Origin: Hydractinia symbiolongicarpus
Taxonomy: Eukaryota; Cnidaria; Hydrozoa; Anthoathecata; Hydractiniidae
Reading direction: 5' to 3'
Assembly (NCBI RefSeq): GCF_029227915.1
Contig: NC_079879.1
Coordinates: forward strand, 17,422,001-17,486,000
DNA: 64,000 nt
This document shows positions 31,856-43,000 of the stretch, piece after piece. The translations under genes were made by a program, and so were the position numbers. Below the pieces are notes generated by a model. The model was given only the letters and a program-made list of their open reading frames with translations, was not told where the DNA came from and made no database searches. Position 1 is the stretch's first letter. Every line of letters starts with the position of its first letter.

Positions 31856-32152
31856 ATGCTATTCGGTAGCTTCCAGATGTCACTAGATATGCCTGCTGTG
31901 ACTTATAACTACTTCACTAGAAATATGATCGTATTAGAAACTTATCAAGCTGTCATATATTCCTATTGCACATGCAACATGAAAAAAGGTTTTAGTTGCA
32001 CACATTGTAAATATGGTTCATGTTATTCTTTGCATATAGCAGGACTGGCAATGATGCTTATAATTGTAACTTTAAGTTTGAATGCCGCAGTCATGAAGCT
32101 CCTTTTAGAACTTTCAGGCGATGTTAAAAGCAACCCAGGACCTTCAGTTTGA
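31856..32152 (+). pseudogene. Signal/TM segment plus 2A-like motif, retroelement N-terminal fragment
   Basis: An open frame on the strand opposite the host gene. It has a Cys-rich part (CTCNMKKGFSCTHCKYGSC), a hydrophobic segment (GLAMMLIIVTLSLNAAVM) and then LLLELSGDVKSNPGPSV and a stop. 2A peptides have the consensus D(V/I)ExNPGP and make the ribosome skip a peptide bond. Here Glu is replaced by Lys. Several animal non-LTR retrotransposons begin with a hydrophobic stretch followed by such a motif, so this is probably the 5' end of a LINE with the rest missing. No RT follows. Confidence 0.5.
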
Positions 32153-33724
32153 CGGCATTACCAAAGATGCAAAACAGATAGAACTTGTTGGTGGAATAAC
32201 AGGTGTGTGAAAGAACAGGTATGTGACTATAAATCTCTATTTGTTGATTTGTTATTGATTATTTCATTTGGTATGTAACCTGTATTTTTTATCTTGATAA
32301 AAGTAGAAAGATTGACTCCTTTTTAAAGTTTAATTATTACAGTTAGAGCAGTGTGAGATGCTTTACAAGACTAGTCTCCCTTATTGTATCCAAAAATTAA
32401 TCCAACTTTGTTTGCGGCTATTTGTTTTATACAGAATATAAAAAACATATCAGAACTTATGGAATGAACATTGTTGTATTTACCAAGTTGTTTTGTTATT
32501 ACACTTTTGACCTTAGTACGTTTATTTATGTCTGATCACCAATATGTCATCCTTTACGGCTATATCGTTAAGAAATTTGCTGGTGTTTACCAAACTGTTG
32601 GAAGGGTTGGGATCACTGACTTCTTCCCAGTGCCACGTGTCGTTTTTTAAAATTGTTCTAAATGAAAACGCTGGGGAATGGTACACGGGCAACACACCCA
32701 GTAAAATTAATTTTAAAGTAAAAAAGATTCTGTGATAATTTTTAAATGACAGTAATATCATTACAACATGCCAGATAGTTTACGTACACGTACGTCTTGT
32801 TTTTTTTATTATTTTCAATTGATATACCAAAATGTAAAGTTGGGAAAGAGAAAACCAATATTCTTTTTGATAGTTGTTTACGGTGACGGCTCAGATACAC
32901 TATCATTTTTTACAGTTATTGTGAATAATAATTGTTATTAAGTATTATCAATGATCACTGAAAATGGAAAGTTTAACATTTTGTTCGTTTTTCGTGTATA
33001 CACTTTCAATAAAATCTGAATAGGACTGATTGCAAAAATGTCAATTTATCTGAGCCTTTATGTATGGTTTACTTTAAGGAGGCTACGCGACATTAAGTTT
33101 CGCGTAGTTAATGCGGCATTTATTTCGGTTATAAGCTTCCTGTTCAAATTATAAACAAGTACTTTAAAATCATGCTCAAAGTCGCCGTTTTCAAGTGGCC
33201 CACAGCTTAAAAAATAAACTGAACATGCGCTATACTTCACGTAAAGGTCAGTAAACATAATCAGCATAAACCAAATCTGGTCCTTCTTTTAGTTCAATCT
33301 AATACAGAAGTTACACAACATCACCACTGGTACCAGTTTCTCTTCTTAACACAAGTTTTTTTCTGAGTTTTTTTCTTAGCATTGAACAGTTACCTAGTTA
33401 ATGTCTATATTTTCATATAATATGTGTTTTAAAATATGGGCGATTAGCATTTTTTCCTCCGATGCTTCCTTAAGCCACTTTTACGTTATTAATTTGCCTC
33501 CATCCATTTGCATTTTGAAATCGAAATGATCTTTTGTTTGATCCTGAAAGTGGACACAACAGTAACGCCATGTCAAAAATAGGCTACTTAAAATATTTAT
33601 CCAGAAAAGAATAACAAAAGCTTTACGATCAAACAATTTAATGATTAATGCAGCTGGGTTTTTAAATTTAAATCAAAACGAAATTAAAGAAAAATAAAAA
33701 CAGAAAATAAAGAGTATAACATAC

Positions 33725-34992
33725 CCAGAAATCATTCCCTTGTTTTCTTTCTCGTGGCGATGGTCCGTTTTATTTAGTTTTGTCGAGTCTGTTTGGTACA
33801 TAAATGATTTCGCAGTTTCTGTGGCCAAAATTGTAACACCTCCTTTTAAGCTTGTTGCATTTCTTGTTTTTGAATCCAGATTTAGAATGTTATGCATTTG
33901 AAAAGGTGTTTTTTCTGCTACTTTTTTTGTGGTACATTCTGTTCTGTTAGTCTCACTGATGATAGCATTTAAGGTCTTGCGCACATCCGCCGTTGGTCCT
34001 TTTGTATTAATCCTAACACTGGCCAAGTTGCTAGTGCCCTTTAGATTAATCTCTGTTTTGATGTTTAAATTTTTTCGGAATAAATTCATCCGTCCTGTCT
34101 CCATACTAGCTGATATTGATGAAGCCTTTTCATAATAACTACTACTTGTTGTTGCTGTACTTGGTGGAACTTTATTCGATCTAGTTGGTTGTATGACAGG
34201 CTTGGTTATTATTGTATGCTGGTTAACAGGCTTAATAACTGTCCTCGTTGTCATGTTAGCTTTGAAAGTTGAAATGGCAGGCAATGGATTCAATGTGCTT
34301 GCAGACACTATAGTAACTGGCTTTGCTGTTAAGGCTTTTTCTGATGCTTTTAGTGCAAACAGAACACTTCCTGCCTTTGTTTGTTGAAATGAAGCTGGAA
34401 CGACACTAGTTGTTTTTAATAATTGAAATGATGCACCTGATAGGCTAGATGTTGGCGTTGCAGTCTTAAAAGCTGTTGACAGTCCTGTTAATAATCCCTT
34501 TATTTCCGGCGCAAACTTTTTTACTTCAATGCTGGACTTGGGAGTATAGCCATTTGCTGGCATCTTTGGGAGTAGCATTTTCTCTTGCGATTTTTTTGTT
34601 GATGTTTGGACAGGTTGGGGTTGCTTGGCCATTTTAAACAATGACATCTCTTGTTTTTTTGAAGTGGCAACTGACTTACTGACATTGAACTTAGCTGAAG
34701 CTATATTTGATAAAAACTCTTTTGAAGCAGTGAAGGAAACAATGTTTCCGCCATTTTGTTGCTGCAGTTTGGTTAAAATATTGATGTCAACAACTTTTCC
34801 ATCAACGCTGATTTTATTGGATGAAATACTTTGCTTGGCAGTATTGATTGTAATCGGGTTTGTATACGAATATGCAATAGACTTCTCAGGATAAAGTAAG
34901 TTCTTCACTCGATCAATATTTGCACTTGTGGTATCAAGTTTTGTTAAAGCTGAAGCCTTGACTTGCGTATTTCCGGTCGGTATGCTGCTCAT
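33725..34992 (-). CDS. Exon 1 of an unrecognised two-exon host gene
   Basis: Starts at ATG 34992 (MSSIPTGNTQVK) and runs 422 codons plus two bases to a GTATGT donor at 33724-33719. The protein is rich in Ser, Thr, Lys and Gln and has few hydrophobic runs. It looks like a disordered, probably nuclear protein with no domain I recognise. The donor leaves phase 2, which fits the acceptor of the exon at 31172. The joined protein is about 765 residues. Without splicing the frame would end in a hydrophobic, intron-encoded tail (ILFIFCFYFSL), which supports the donor. Stop-free length and even composition argue against chance. Confidence 0.7.
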
Positions 34993-35924
34993 ACTGTCGA
35001 TCTCATTAAAAATTCACTCACATACGATACGAAAAACAAATGAAATGTGATGCTAATTTAACTTTTTTCGAAACTTTTTTCCCGTTCCTCCGTTCGTATG
35101 TTTTGGCTTGAATCTTCTTTCGTCAAAAATTACAAGGAGATAAATAAGTAAATTCAACATAAGTTAGCTATGCATAAAGTATTTATGACTGGTAGTCATG
35201 AAAAATTTAACGAATCAAAACATAGCTTCGCCATTCTGAAGTATGGTCCGTAAAATCTCGCGTTTATCGCTTCATGTGAGCAATCATGCCGAACATCTTC
35301 TGTGCTGAAGGGGAGAGTATCGATGTTCAACCAAATGCCTGATGGAATTATTCAGAATGTGTTTCCAAAATTTAAAATGGTAAAATGGCATACTATTTTG
35401 AAGTTTAAATATACGGTATTTATTATTCTAAAAGATTGCTAATAATCCCGTTCAAAAATGATCCAAGCAAAAATCATCACATTTTTGCTTTTCTAACAGA
35501 ACGTCTACGTTTCCGGGATGTGCTTATTTTTTACAATTTTAAAATATGGGTTAATATCGAAGAAATAGATGGTGTTGAAGTCATGTTATAGCAAAAGTGT
35601 ACATTAGCTATTAACAGGGAAAAATTTACAAAAAGATTACAAAAAGGATCGGGGACATAAAAAACATAATGGAAACAAAAAGAAACAACATTTTACTTAT
35701 TCTCTTAGTTATTTTAGTATGAAAAACATACATAAGCAAATAAAAAAAATTGATTCAAATTCCTTGTGAGGTTATCTACAGGAATATCAAAAAATAGTCG
35801 GGGAAAAGTGACTTATTTGAAAAATTAGTCGGGGAAAAGTACCTTATTTATCAAAAGTGACTTAATTTTCCCCCGACGAAATTTTAACCCGACGAAATTT
35901 TCCCCCGACTTTTTTCCCTGATAA
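34993..35924. other. Upstream region of the 30-35 kb gene
   Basis: The gene on the minus strand starts at 34992, so its promoter should lie here. I see no convincing TATA box or divergent exon. Repeated ACCTTATTT/AGTCGGGGAAAAGT words occur at 35800-35910 (AATAGTCGGGGAAAAGTGACTTATTTG twice, then inverted TTTTCCCCCGACG), forming a small inverted repeat. Confidence 0.4.
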
Positions 35925-35995
35925 GGTATGTTTTCTGGCCGTTCACTTTGACGCGTTTTGAGCATTTTACATAAATTTTAATATTTAGTTACCCA

Positions 35996-36147
35996 ACCTC
36001 GTTCCCAGGGCATCTTGTATCTTTTCTGACCCCGGGACGGCGATACGAACCTGGCCCTGAAGGAGGTCTCGTCACGTGACCCTCCAATACACAGTTTTTC
36101 TGGGGTCAGAAAAGATACAAGATGCCCTGTGGATAGGTCGTTAGTTG
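35996..36147. mobile_element. Foldback element with CCTCGTTCCCAGGG end
   Basis: CAGGGCATCTTGTATCTTTTCTGACCCC (about 36007-36034) is repeated inverted at about 36101-36129, around a centre with CACGTGACC. The terminal word CCTCGTCCCCAGGG recurs in the foldback at 37393-37481 and within repeat C at 5206 and 23418. Inserted in repeat F. Confidence 0.75.
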
Positions 36148-36257
36148 CCATAATTATGCTTAATGCATACTCATGACGTCATAATTTCGCATAATTAGCG
36201 ACACTTGAAGACAAAAATATCTCGAGAACGGGATAAATAAAGACTTTTCAAAAAAAT

Positions 36258-37077
36258 AACAAGAAGCCCTGGGGGCTCTAAGAATTTCCGCTCGCTACCA
36301 AAATATTTGATAAAAACCTGCTAATTCATTGTGTTATTGTGCTAAGGTTTTTCGAGGAGGTTTGGTGCATGATCCTCTGAAGATAGAGCACACAAGTGAC
36401 ATTATATCTTACAACAAACGCAAACAAAACGAAACGTGTCATAATAAACTCACATTTTAAAATAAATTGCTAACAAAAAATACAGCCTATCATTCATGGT
36501 TGAAAGTCTTGCGATTGAAACGTTTATGGTCTTAAACGGCATTTAGTTGACAAAAAATCAAAATTTTGCTGTGACCATCATTTTCAGCATACTTTTTTTA
36601 TTAACTGTGCCAATTTTTGTCGAAAATAAAGCAGTTTTAATTTTTGGTTAAATTTTGGCCTAAAATGACATTTAGGTGACAAAAAATCAAACTTTTGTAC
36701 CATCACCATTTTCAGCATACTTTATTTGTTAACTGTGCCAGATTTAGCCGAAAATGAAGTGGTTTTAATTTTTGGATCAATTTTGGCCTAAAATGGCATT
36801 TAGGTGACAAAAATCAAAATTTCGATGTCACCATTATCTTCAGCATACTTTTTTTGTTAACTTTGCCAAATTTTTTCGAAAACAAATACTAATTTTGTCC
36901 TGAAACGTCATTTAGATGAGTTCCCAGTAGTTAGGGAGCTTGGGTACGAAGTTTACATCTGTGACGGAGGAACGTGTAATCCCAGGGTCGATTTTTTCTC
37001 AAAAAATGCTCCAAAAGAAAAAAAAGACGGTTTTAAAGAATTTCCTACGCCTTCGGGCGCGGAAATTCAAAAAGATT
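36258..37077. repeat. Repeat G, copy 1, with about 120-bp tandem units
   Basis: Starts ACAAGAAGCCCTGGGGGCTC and ends GAATTTCCTACGCCTTCGGG, then GCGCGGAAATTCAA, which folds into a hairpin (37040-37070). The middle (36540-36915) holds about three units of roughly 120 bp containing TTCAGCATACTTTTTTTG, TTTTAATTTTTGG and TGGCCTAAAATGACATTTAG. The copy at 49350-50912 has at least five units. No transposase. Termini do not show clear duplications. Confidence 0.8.
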
Positions 37078-37392
37078 TCTAGAGAACTTTCAAAGATCTT
37101 TCATATAAGCTCAACTTGATTTTTCGCGGGAGGTAACCTTTAATCAGAAACATAATTTGGACACAACCAGAGCCTTTTTCGCCTTTTATTCATCTTCTAA
37201 GATGATGTCTGTTCCATTGAAATGGTCCATTTTTAAGTAGTCTTCCGATTTGTCAGAGTAACCTACTTGATATTCGTCCAATTTCTCGTATCTATATCAT
37301 AATACTCTATGTCTCTTTAATAATAGCCGCATTTTGTCTGTCTCTGCGCAACATGGCATCGTAAGTACGGCTTTTTTCGGATCCCCAGCAGA

Positions 37393-37481
37393 CCCACCCT
37401 CGTCCCCAGGGTTTCTTTTGTCTTTTTTATATGAGAGGTCTTTCATATCAAAAAGTAGAAAAACCCTGGGGACGAGGGTAA
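37393..37481. mobile_element. Small foldback element, ACCCTCGTCCCCAGGG ends
   Basis: CCCTCGTCCCCAGGGTTTCT at the left pairs with GAAAAACCCTGGGGACGAGGG at the right around an 89-bp palindromic core. Same terminal word as 35996-36147. It separates a LINE remnant from sequence to its left. Confidence 0.85.
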
Positions 37482-37482
37482 T

Positions 37483-37678
37483 GTACACCAGGAGTAACTT
37501 CACTATTCCAAAAACTATTTTAAAGTCTAGTACTTTTTCAATTCGACATAGAGAACCCCAGCTGTGGAATTCATTTTTGACCGAGGATATGAAAATGTTA
37601 GGAATATATAATACGTTTAAACATGTAACTAAGTCAGCAATTCGTAACAGTAAAATTAATGTAAGCAAATATTTTTAG
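37483..37678 (+). pseudogene. LINE reverse transcriptase, extreme C-terminus
   Basis: The frame reads YTRSNFTIPKT, FSIRHREPQLWNSF and FKHVTKSAIRN, followed by a stop. This is the xxxR...F..P......S..Y.GP..WN.. ending typical of LINE ORF2 proteins, downstream of RT. The catalytic part is absent: a 5'-truncated or partly deleted insertion. Confidence 0.65.
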
Positions 37679-37758
37679 TAAGAATAAAAAGATTGGTGTT
37701 TGTATGTAGAGTGTCTTTTAACAAATTCCTCGTTATATCGAACAAAAACGCCTGGTTT

Positions 37759-38104
37759 AGATAGATAGATGTGCATATTTTACATGGCTAGCCTCACAAA
37801 TATCGAGGGATATACCCTGTCTATTATTTCCAGGAGGGGCCATGGCGTAGATGGAGAGTCCTAGAGTATTTAATGCTCATTTTGAGCTACGCAGACCCAA
37901 TTAGAGCCCGCGCTCTACTAGACAACTCCTGGCAACATCCAACGGCCCACACAGTGTGCCATCTTCCCAATTTCCCTCACATGGCTTGGGTTAACCCGGG
38001 GCTATGGTAACATTCACTCGCCCATGTTGAATCGCCGTCAAGAGGAATCGAACCCCGGTCTCTCGCACAGAGTACGAGAGCTATAACCACTAATCTACGG
38101 CGCC
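37759..38104 (-). repeat. tRNA-headed SINE next to the 5S gene
   Basis: Near-complete copy. The minus strand shows GCGCCGTAGATTAGTGG, box B GGTTCGATTCC, the CTCAAAATGAGC and CTCTAGGACTCTC tail module and an (ATCT)n end. Its head starts about 13 bases after the 3' end of the 5S rRNA gene, in the same orientation. Confidence 0.9.
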
Positions 38105-38117
38105 ACAAAAGTCAATA

Positions 38118-38235
38118 GCCTACGACACCGGGAGTTTCCAGGCGGTGCCCCATCCAAGTACTATCCCGGCCCGACGATGCTTAACTTCCGTGATCGGACG
38201 AGAACAGGTGTGTTCATCGTGGTATGGTCGTAGAT
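38118..38235 (-). rRNA. 5S rRNA: 5S ribosomal RNA gene
   Basis: The minus strand reads CTACGACCATACCACGATGA, then GGAAGTTAAGCATCGTCGGG, GTACTTGGATGGG and CCGCCTGGAAA, ending GGTGTCGTAGGC. These are the conserved elements of animal 5S rRNA, and the ends pair as helix I (CTACGAC with GTCGTAG). Length is about 118 bases, as expected. Internal RNA polymerase III control regions (box A, IE, box C) are present. A run of four T (38110-38107) follows eight bases after the 3' end and could terminate transcription. It is a single copy here, not part of a visible tandem array, and may be a dispersed gene, a pseudogene or the head of a composite SINE. Confidence 0.93.
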
Positions 38236-39268
38236 GCAAAATCCTGCCTGATGTTTCTTCAACTAGTTTTTTACTTTAACTGACGCTTTGTTTGTTGCTA
38301 ACCCTCTTTGTGGTATATTGACATGGGTAAGATGTTGGAATCGAAGAAAACTTAAGTTACTGACTTTTATAGAGAGGCAAGAGAAGACAAATTGTTAATG
38401 CTGGTTTTAGGGGTTAGCTTCCTCTGGCAAGCTACATATACCATACATTTTGTGTTGTGAGGAATAAAGTAATGGTTAAAAAGAAACACTATTATATCAT
38501 TATCAGTGCACTTTGGCAAGAAGAAATAAAAATTACAGCTAGCTATAGAAAGACTTAATAAGGAAGTTTTTTTACAGTAAGCTATAGCCTTAGCTAGCTA
38601 TATATGCATCTGCAAGTTTGACATGGATTAACGTGAAAGAGCATTTAATAAAGGATTTATTTGCAAAGTATAGCTAACTAGTTATATAAAAAAGAGCACA
38701 GATGAAATCGATTGAAAATAAAATACACACTTCAATGATATAATGAACTTTAATGACTGGCTTTGACTTTTCGTTAGAAATTATTGTATATAAATATTAT
38801 AACTAGCTAGGAAGGGATATATATAATAACATGCTGTACTGTATTACTGTATTCTTAATTTTGGTAAAATACAAGAATAAACTTAGACAAGGTCCACTTT
38901 CACATTTTGTGATAGCTATAGTAATTTTGGTAATCTGTTTACCGTATGAATAGGGCTACGATATAAATGAGTGACCCAGTGTGACCCCTAGCTACCTTTA
39001 AATAATTCTAAAATCAATAAATCGCACCAGTTTTACAAAGTACAAAGGAAAAAGTGAATAATTCTTTGGGTCCTGCATGTCTGCGGGGGATATAAAAATT
39101 TGTCCCTACAAACGCTTCGCTAGTGCCCAAACCTGCGCGGTATGAAACTCCAAAAAGTGAATCGTTAGCAACGTATATATTTTGCAAACAGGGTGTAGCC
39201 AGTTGCGCGAGGGCTTGATCATTTAGAAGGCACCTTTTCTGGGACTGTTGTTGACAGACGAAGCAAAC
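38236..39268. other. Non-coding AT-rich, no recognised feature
   Basis: Scattered AGCTAGC words, no exon-like block or repeat partner seen. The right end is the 5' side of the candidate start exon at 39269. Confidence 0.4.
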
Positions 39269-39323
39269 ATGTCATTAGACATTACTGAACACATGAAAGT
39301 CTTCTTATTAAGCAACAAGAAAG
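39269..39323 (+). CDS. Candidate first coding exon of an unknown gene
   Basis: ATG at 39269 in the context AAACATG gives MSLDITEHMKVFLLSNKK and stops at a consensus donor (AAAG|GTAGGT). A short open start exon with a good donor is suggestive only. The MKVFLLSNKKG ending loosely resembles the opening helix of LOTUS/OST-HTH domains, but that is a guess from a few residues. I did not find the next exon on the plus strand. Confidence 0.35.
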
Positions 39324-39404
39324 GTAGGTAAACTTGATAAACCACTTCTAGGTAGTGAAACATTTATACCTTCTAGTATATATGGTGTATACTAGAGCTA
39401 GCTA

Positions 39405-39437
39405 ATAATAATAATAGTAATAATAATAATAACAATA
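39405..39437. repeat. (AAT)n microsatellite
   Basis: Run of TAA/AAT triplets with a few interruptions. Confidence 0.9.
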
Positions 39438-39589
39438 AATATTTAAAGTGGCTAGCCCAGAAAATCACAAAAACCTATAGTTAGTGGATTGTTTCCACTG
39501 GGCGCCACTAGAACAAAAAAGAAACAAAAAATGATAAACCTTAGACTGGCCTCAGCTCAATCAAACATAGTAACATTTATTTTCGTTCC

Positions 39590-39810
39590 TAAACTTTTAA
39601 AATGCCATCTAAAAAGCTTTTCTATCGCCACTTTTTGTTCTTAAACTTTTAAAACGCGATCTAAAAAAGCATTTCTATCACCGCTTTTTGTTCATAGACT
39701 TTTAAAATGCGATCTAAAAAAGCTTTTCTATCGGCGCTTTTTGTTCTTAAACTTTTAAATTGCGATCTAATAAATATTTCTATCGCCGTTCTACGTTCTT
39801 AAATTTTTCT
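39590..39810. repeat. Tandem repeat H, about 60-bp unit, first site
   Basis: About four units with AAACTTTTAAAATGCGATCT, AAAAAAGCTTTTCTATCGCC and CTTTTTGTTC. The same unit makes up 51095-51530, more than 11 kb away, where it occurs in both orientations. Confidence 0.8.
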
Positions 39811-40006
39811 CTCGTTGATCTCTTGACAACTACAGCAATTAAATACAACAATGGGCACACGCAGTTTACATGAGCTAATTAAATTTCGCAAACAAGACAT
39901 AAATTCTATTGTTTTCAACATGCAAAAATAGCTCATGTATTTAACAATACGCTAACAATAACAACGAAACTTCTGACACTACCGAAACCTCATGCGAAGG
40001 TGATAA

Positions 40007-43000
40007 CTATCGCGTACATGTAAAGTTACATTCGGGCGGCACTGTATGTAGGCTAGTGTCACTAGCAACAAGTAAATCAGCTGCAGCAAACCACTTGCTC
40101 CAATCGCCCTTTTTGGTCTTCCAAGTTTTCCTAAATTTATTCTGAAAATGAAGGACAAGGAACTTTGCTTTATTTACACCCAGCTCGTTTGATTCTTTAA
40201 AATAATTCATGCCACGAAATTGTCGCAATTTTCTTTTTACAGTTTTTTCAAGTACTTGTTCTGAGCCCAAAACTATTTTTTTACAGCATGCTGTGAGAAA
40301 CAAATAAAATCTTTGACCATATTTTTTACCCATAATGACGTTGCCTTCCTGAAATTTATTGTCGTTTACAACTATATCGTTGTCATCATAGATAGATAGA
40401 TAGATAGATGTGCATATTTTACATGGCTAGCCTCACAAATATCGAGGGGTATACCCTGTCTATTATTTCCAGGAGGGGCCATGGCTTAGATGGAGAGTCC
40501 TAGAGTATTTAATGCTCCTTTTGAGCTACGCAGACCCAATTAGGGCCCGCGCTCTACTAGACAACTCCCGGCAACATCCAACGGCCCACACAGTGTGCCA
40601 TCTTCCCAATTTCCCTCACATGGCTTGGGTTAACCCGGGACTATGGTAACATTCACTCGCCCATGTTGAATCGCCGTCAAGAGGAATCGAACCCCGGTCT
40701 CCCGAACATAGTACGAGAGCTATAACCACTAATCTACGGCGCCATCAAAACCACTAATCTACGGCGCCATCAAATCATCATCATACGAATCATCAGGCTA
40801 AATTACAGAAGAAATGAAAGAACTTATTAAAAAGTACACAATTTTATTTTTTCCAGCGGATCAGAATTAGTATCATCTGCACAGAACAAATTCTAAACAA
40901 ATCAAAAAACAATGTGTGCATGTGATATTGGCTTAGTATACCAGTGTATTTGTTTACAAAAGTTAGGTAGTTACGAAAAACGTGTTAACTCTGAATTGTT
41001 AAGCACTACCAAAAAAAAACAGAAACGGAAAAGAAAAGTGTAAACCAACCTCCGTAGACGAACGTTTTTCAGTACTTCTGATATCTTCGGTAATATCACA
41101 ATCCTCATCATCAGTCTTATAGTATTATACATATTTTCATTGGCAAGAAACAAAACAACAAAAGCAAAAAAAAAATCTTGAGCAATTATATTGCCAGACT
41201 TTATTATATCTGCTAGTCGTCAGAGAAACATAATGCCAACCACGTTCTCTTTACCGCGTTATTAATGAGCATCCATTTTTTTTCTTCTTGATGAGCTGTT
41301 AATATACGCTGTTATACAAGTACGGTATTATAAAAATTCAAACGATAATATAGCTATTATTTAACTTTTATGTAACCAAAAAGAATATCTATGCACTTTT
41401 CCACCTACCGAAAACTCACTTCCATAAAACCTTCGAGTTGTAGTTACTTCTTCACTGTTTTCTTGCGTCTTAAGTTCATTTAAAATGGCGCTAAAATCTT
41501 CAATTTCCTTCTTAGACAAATCAGGGTTGTTTTTCGTTAACCAGCCAAAAACAACATCCTTATCCGGTATTTTGTGTTCATCTTGAAGCGTACTTGCGAT
41601 ATTTTCAACTCCATCATCCTCAACTGTTATCACTTTGTTGTTTGTTGAAAATGATTTATACAACTTCATCGCTATATTAAGGGCATGATGACGGTCAGAT
41701 AACAAATTATAATAAAGATTTGTGGTCTCTCCTCGATTCTTTATAAAATGCTGAGCAAAGTAAGAACTTTCATAGCCACCATCATTGCACGCAAATGTTG
41801 CTATGCCACACCGAATTCTTGTGCACGACACTCATTGATTTTCACCTTTACCTAAAACTTAAGCCATTCGAAAACTAGCAGTAAGCGATGCAGATACGTT
41901 AGTTTGGATCATCTTAGCAGCAGTACCGGAACCGGAAAGAAACACATGTTGAACGTACGGTGGATATCTTTTCACGAAGGTCAGTAACATAAACCCATAA
42001 TGCTCAAAAAGAAGGTCGGGAACAACTAAGGATTTTTTGCCGTGGATGGTGCTAGTCTTATAGTTGGTGTTAGATATAACTCGATAACCTTCATAACCAC
42101 TCACAACTTTCAGCTCCTTAAAATCTTTAAGTCTGAGCTGAATTAGATCTGAAGCGCGAAGACCATTGCCAATTGCAAGACTCATCATCAGATAATCTTG
42201 AAATTGGATACAAAGTTTTCTGGTAATCCTATTGCCATATGTTTTTGGATTTTCTTTAAATTTAGAATAGAAAGGGAGAAGACTTTGTATTGCATCACTT
42301 CTTCCATAACCAATGAATTGTTTTGGAGTAAGCTGCTTAACTTTGTTTTTCCGGATATGAACACGTCTTTGCTTGATGTGAGGATTGAGATCTTTGTTAA
42401 AATCCTTTATGCTCCCCTCCAGCAGATGCATTTGTTGACGATTCATGCCAGCATACACAAGGCTTTTACGTAAAAACTGGATAAGGAAACCTAACGAACT
42501 AAATCTGGATCGCAGAGTACTAACTTGCACGCCAGATATTTTACCAATCATTTTAAGCGATGTATAGTGGTAAAAATCGCGAAATAAATGGATGTTTGTA
42601 AGTGGATGGCTTGGGAACATTTCTATTTCTTCAGATAAGACATGCCGCATCGCAGCAACCTGATTTCTATGTTGTTGCACTACATTTCTGTTATTTGTGT
42701 CTGGTCCCATTGAACAAGCCATCTCTCCTGAAAGGCATTGAGCAAATCGTCAGAGTTTTCATAAAAGATCAAAAAATAATCTTCTTCCTTAATTTTCCAC
42801 TTATCACGCTCATTTTGTGATAACCGAATAGCATTGGGTGGAAGGTAGCTCTGATCGATTGTCCTTAATGGCTTTAATTTCTCAGGGGCCGATCTGCGCA
42901 GAAATTCCTCTGTCCCTCCTTCTTTTGTGTCTTCGTTGACCTTCTCTCTACCCTTCTCTTGGTTTCCTGAACGATCAGCTTCTGCCCACGAAGATTTGAC

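Larger units (their letters stand above)
35925..37145 (-). repeat. Repeat F, interrupted copy
   Basis: In reverse orientation it matches 57775-57980, sharing CCGCGAAAAATCAAGTTGAG, AAAGATCTTTGAAAGTTC, CATAATTATGGCAACTA and GTAAAATGTTCAAAACGC. The copy is cut twice, by a foldback element at 35996-36147 and by repeat G at about 36258-37077. The intact copy lacks both, so it shows the pre-insertion state. Confidence 0.8.

Noticed and set aside
32522-32761. A 79-codon minus-strand frame with KNDTWHWEEV and KFLNDIAVKDDI
   Set aside because: It faintly resembles the RT/RNase H junction of Ty3-type elements, or a small exon of the host gene, but no neighbouring domain supports either. Exons at 33725 and 31172 join in phase without it.
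33058-33267. A 69-codon minus-strand frame in the host-gene intron
   Set aside because: No splice signals in phase with the neighbouring exons and no recognised motif.
36540-36915. Possible CRISPR-like regular repeats
   Set aside because: The units are about 120 bp, directly adjacent and without unique spacers, in a eukaryotic transposon.
42198-42820. Plus-strand frames in the Crypton-like gene
   Set aside because: Antisense shadows of the recombinase frame.
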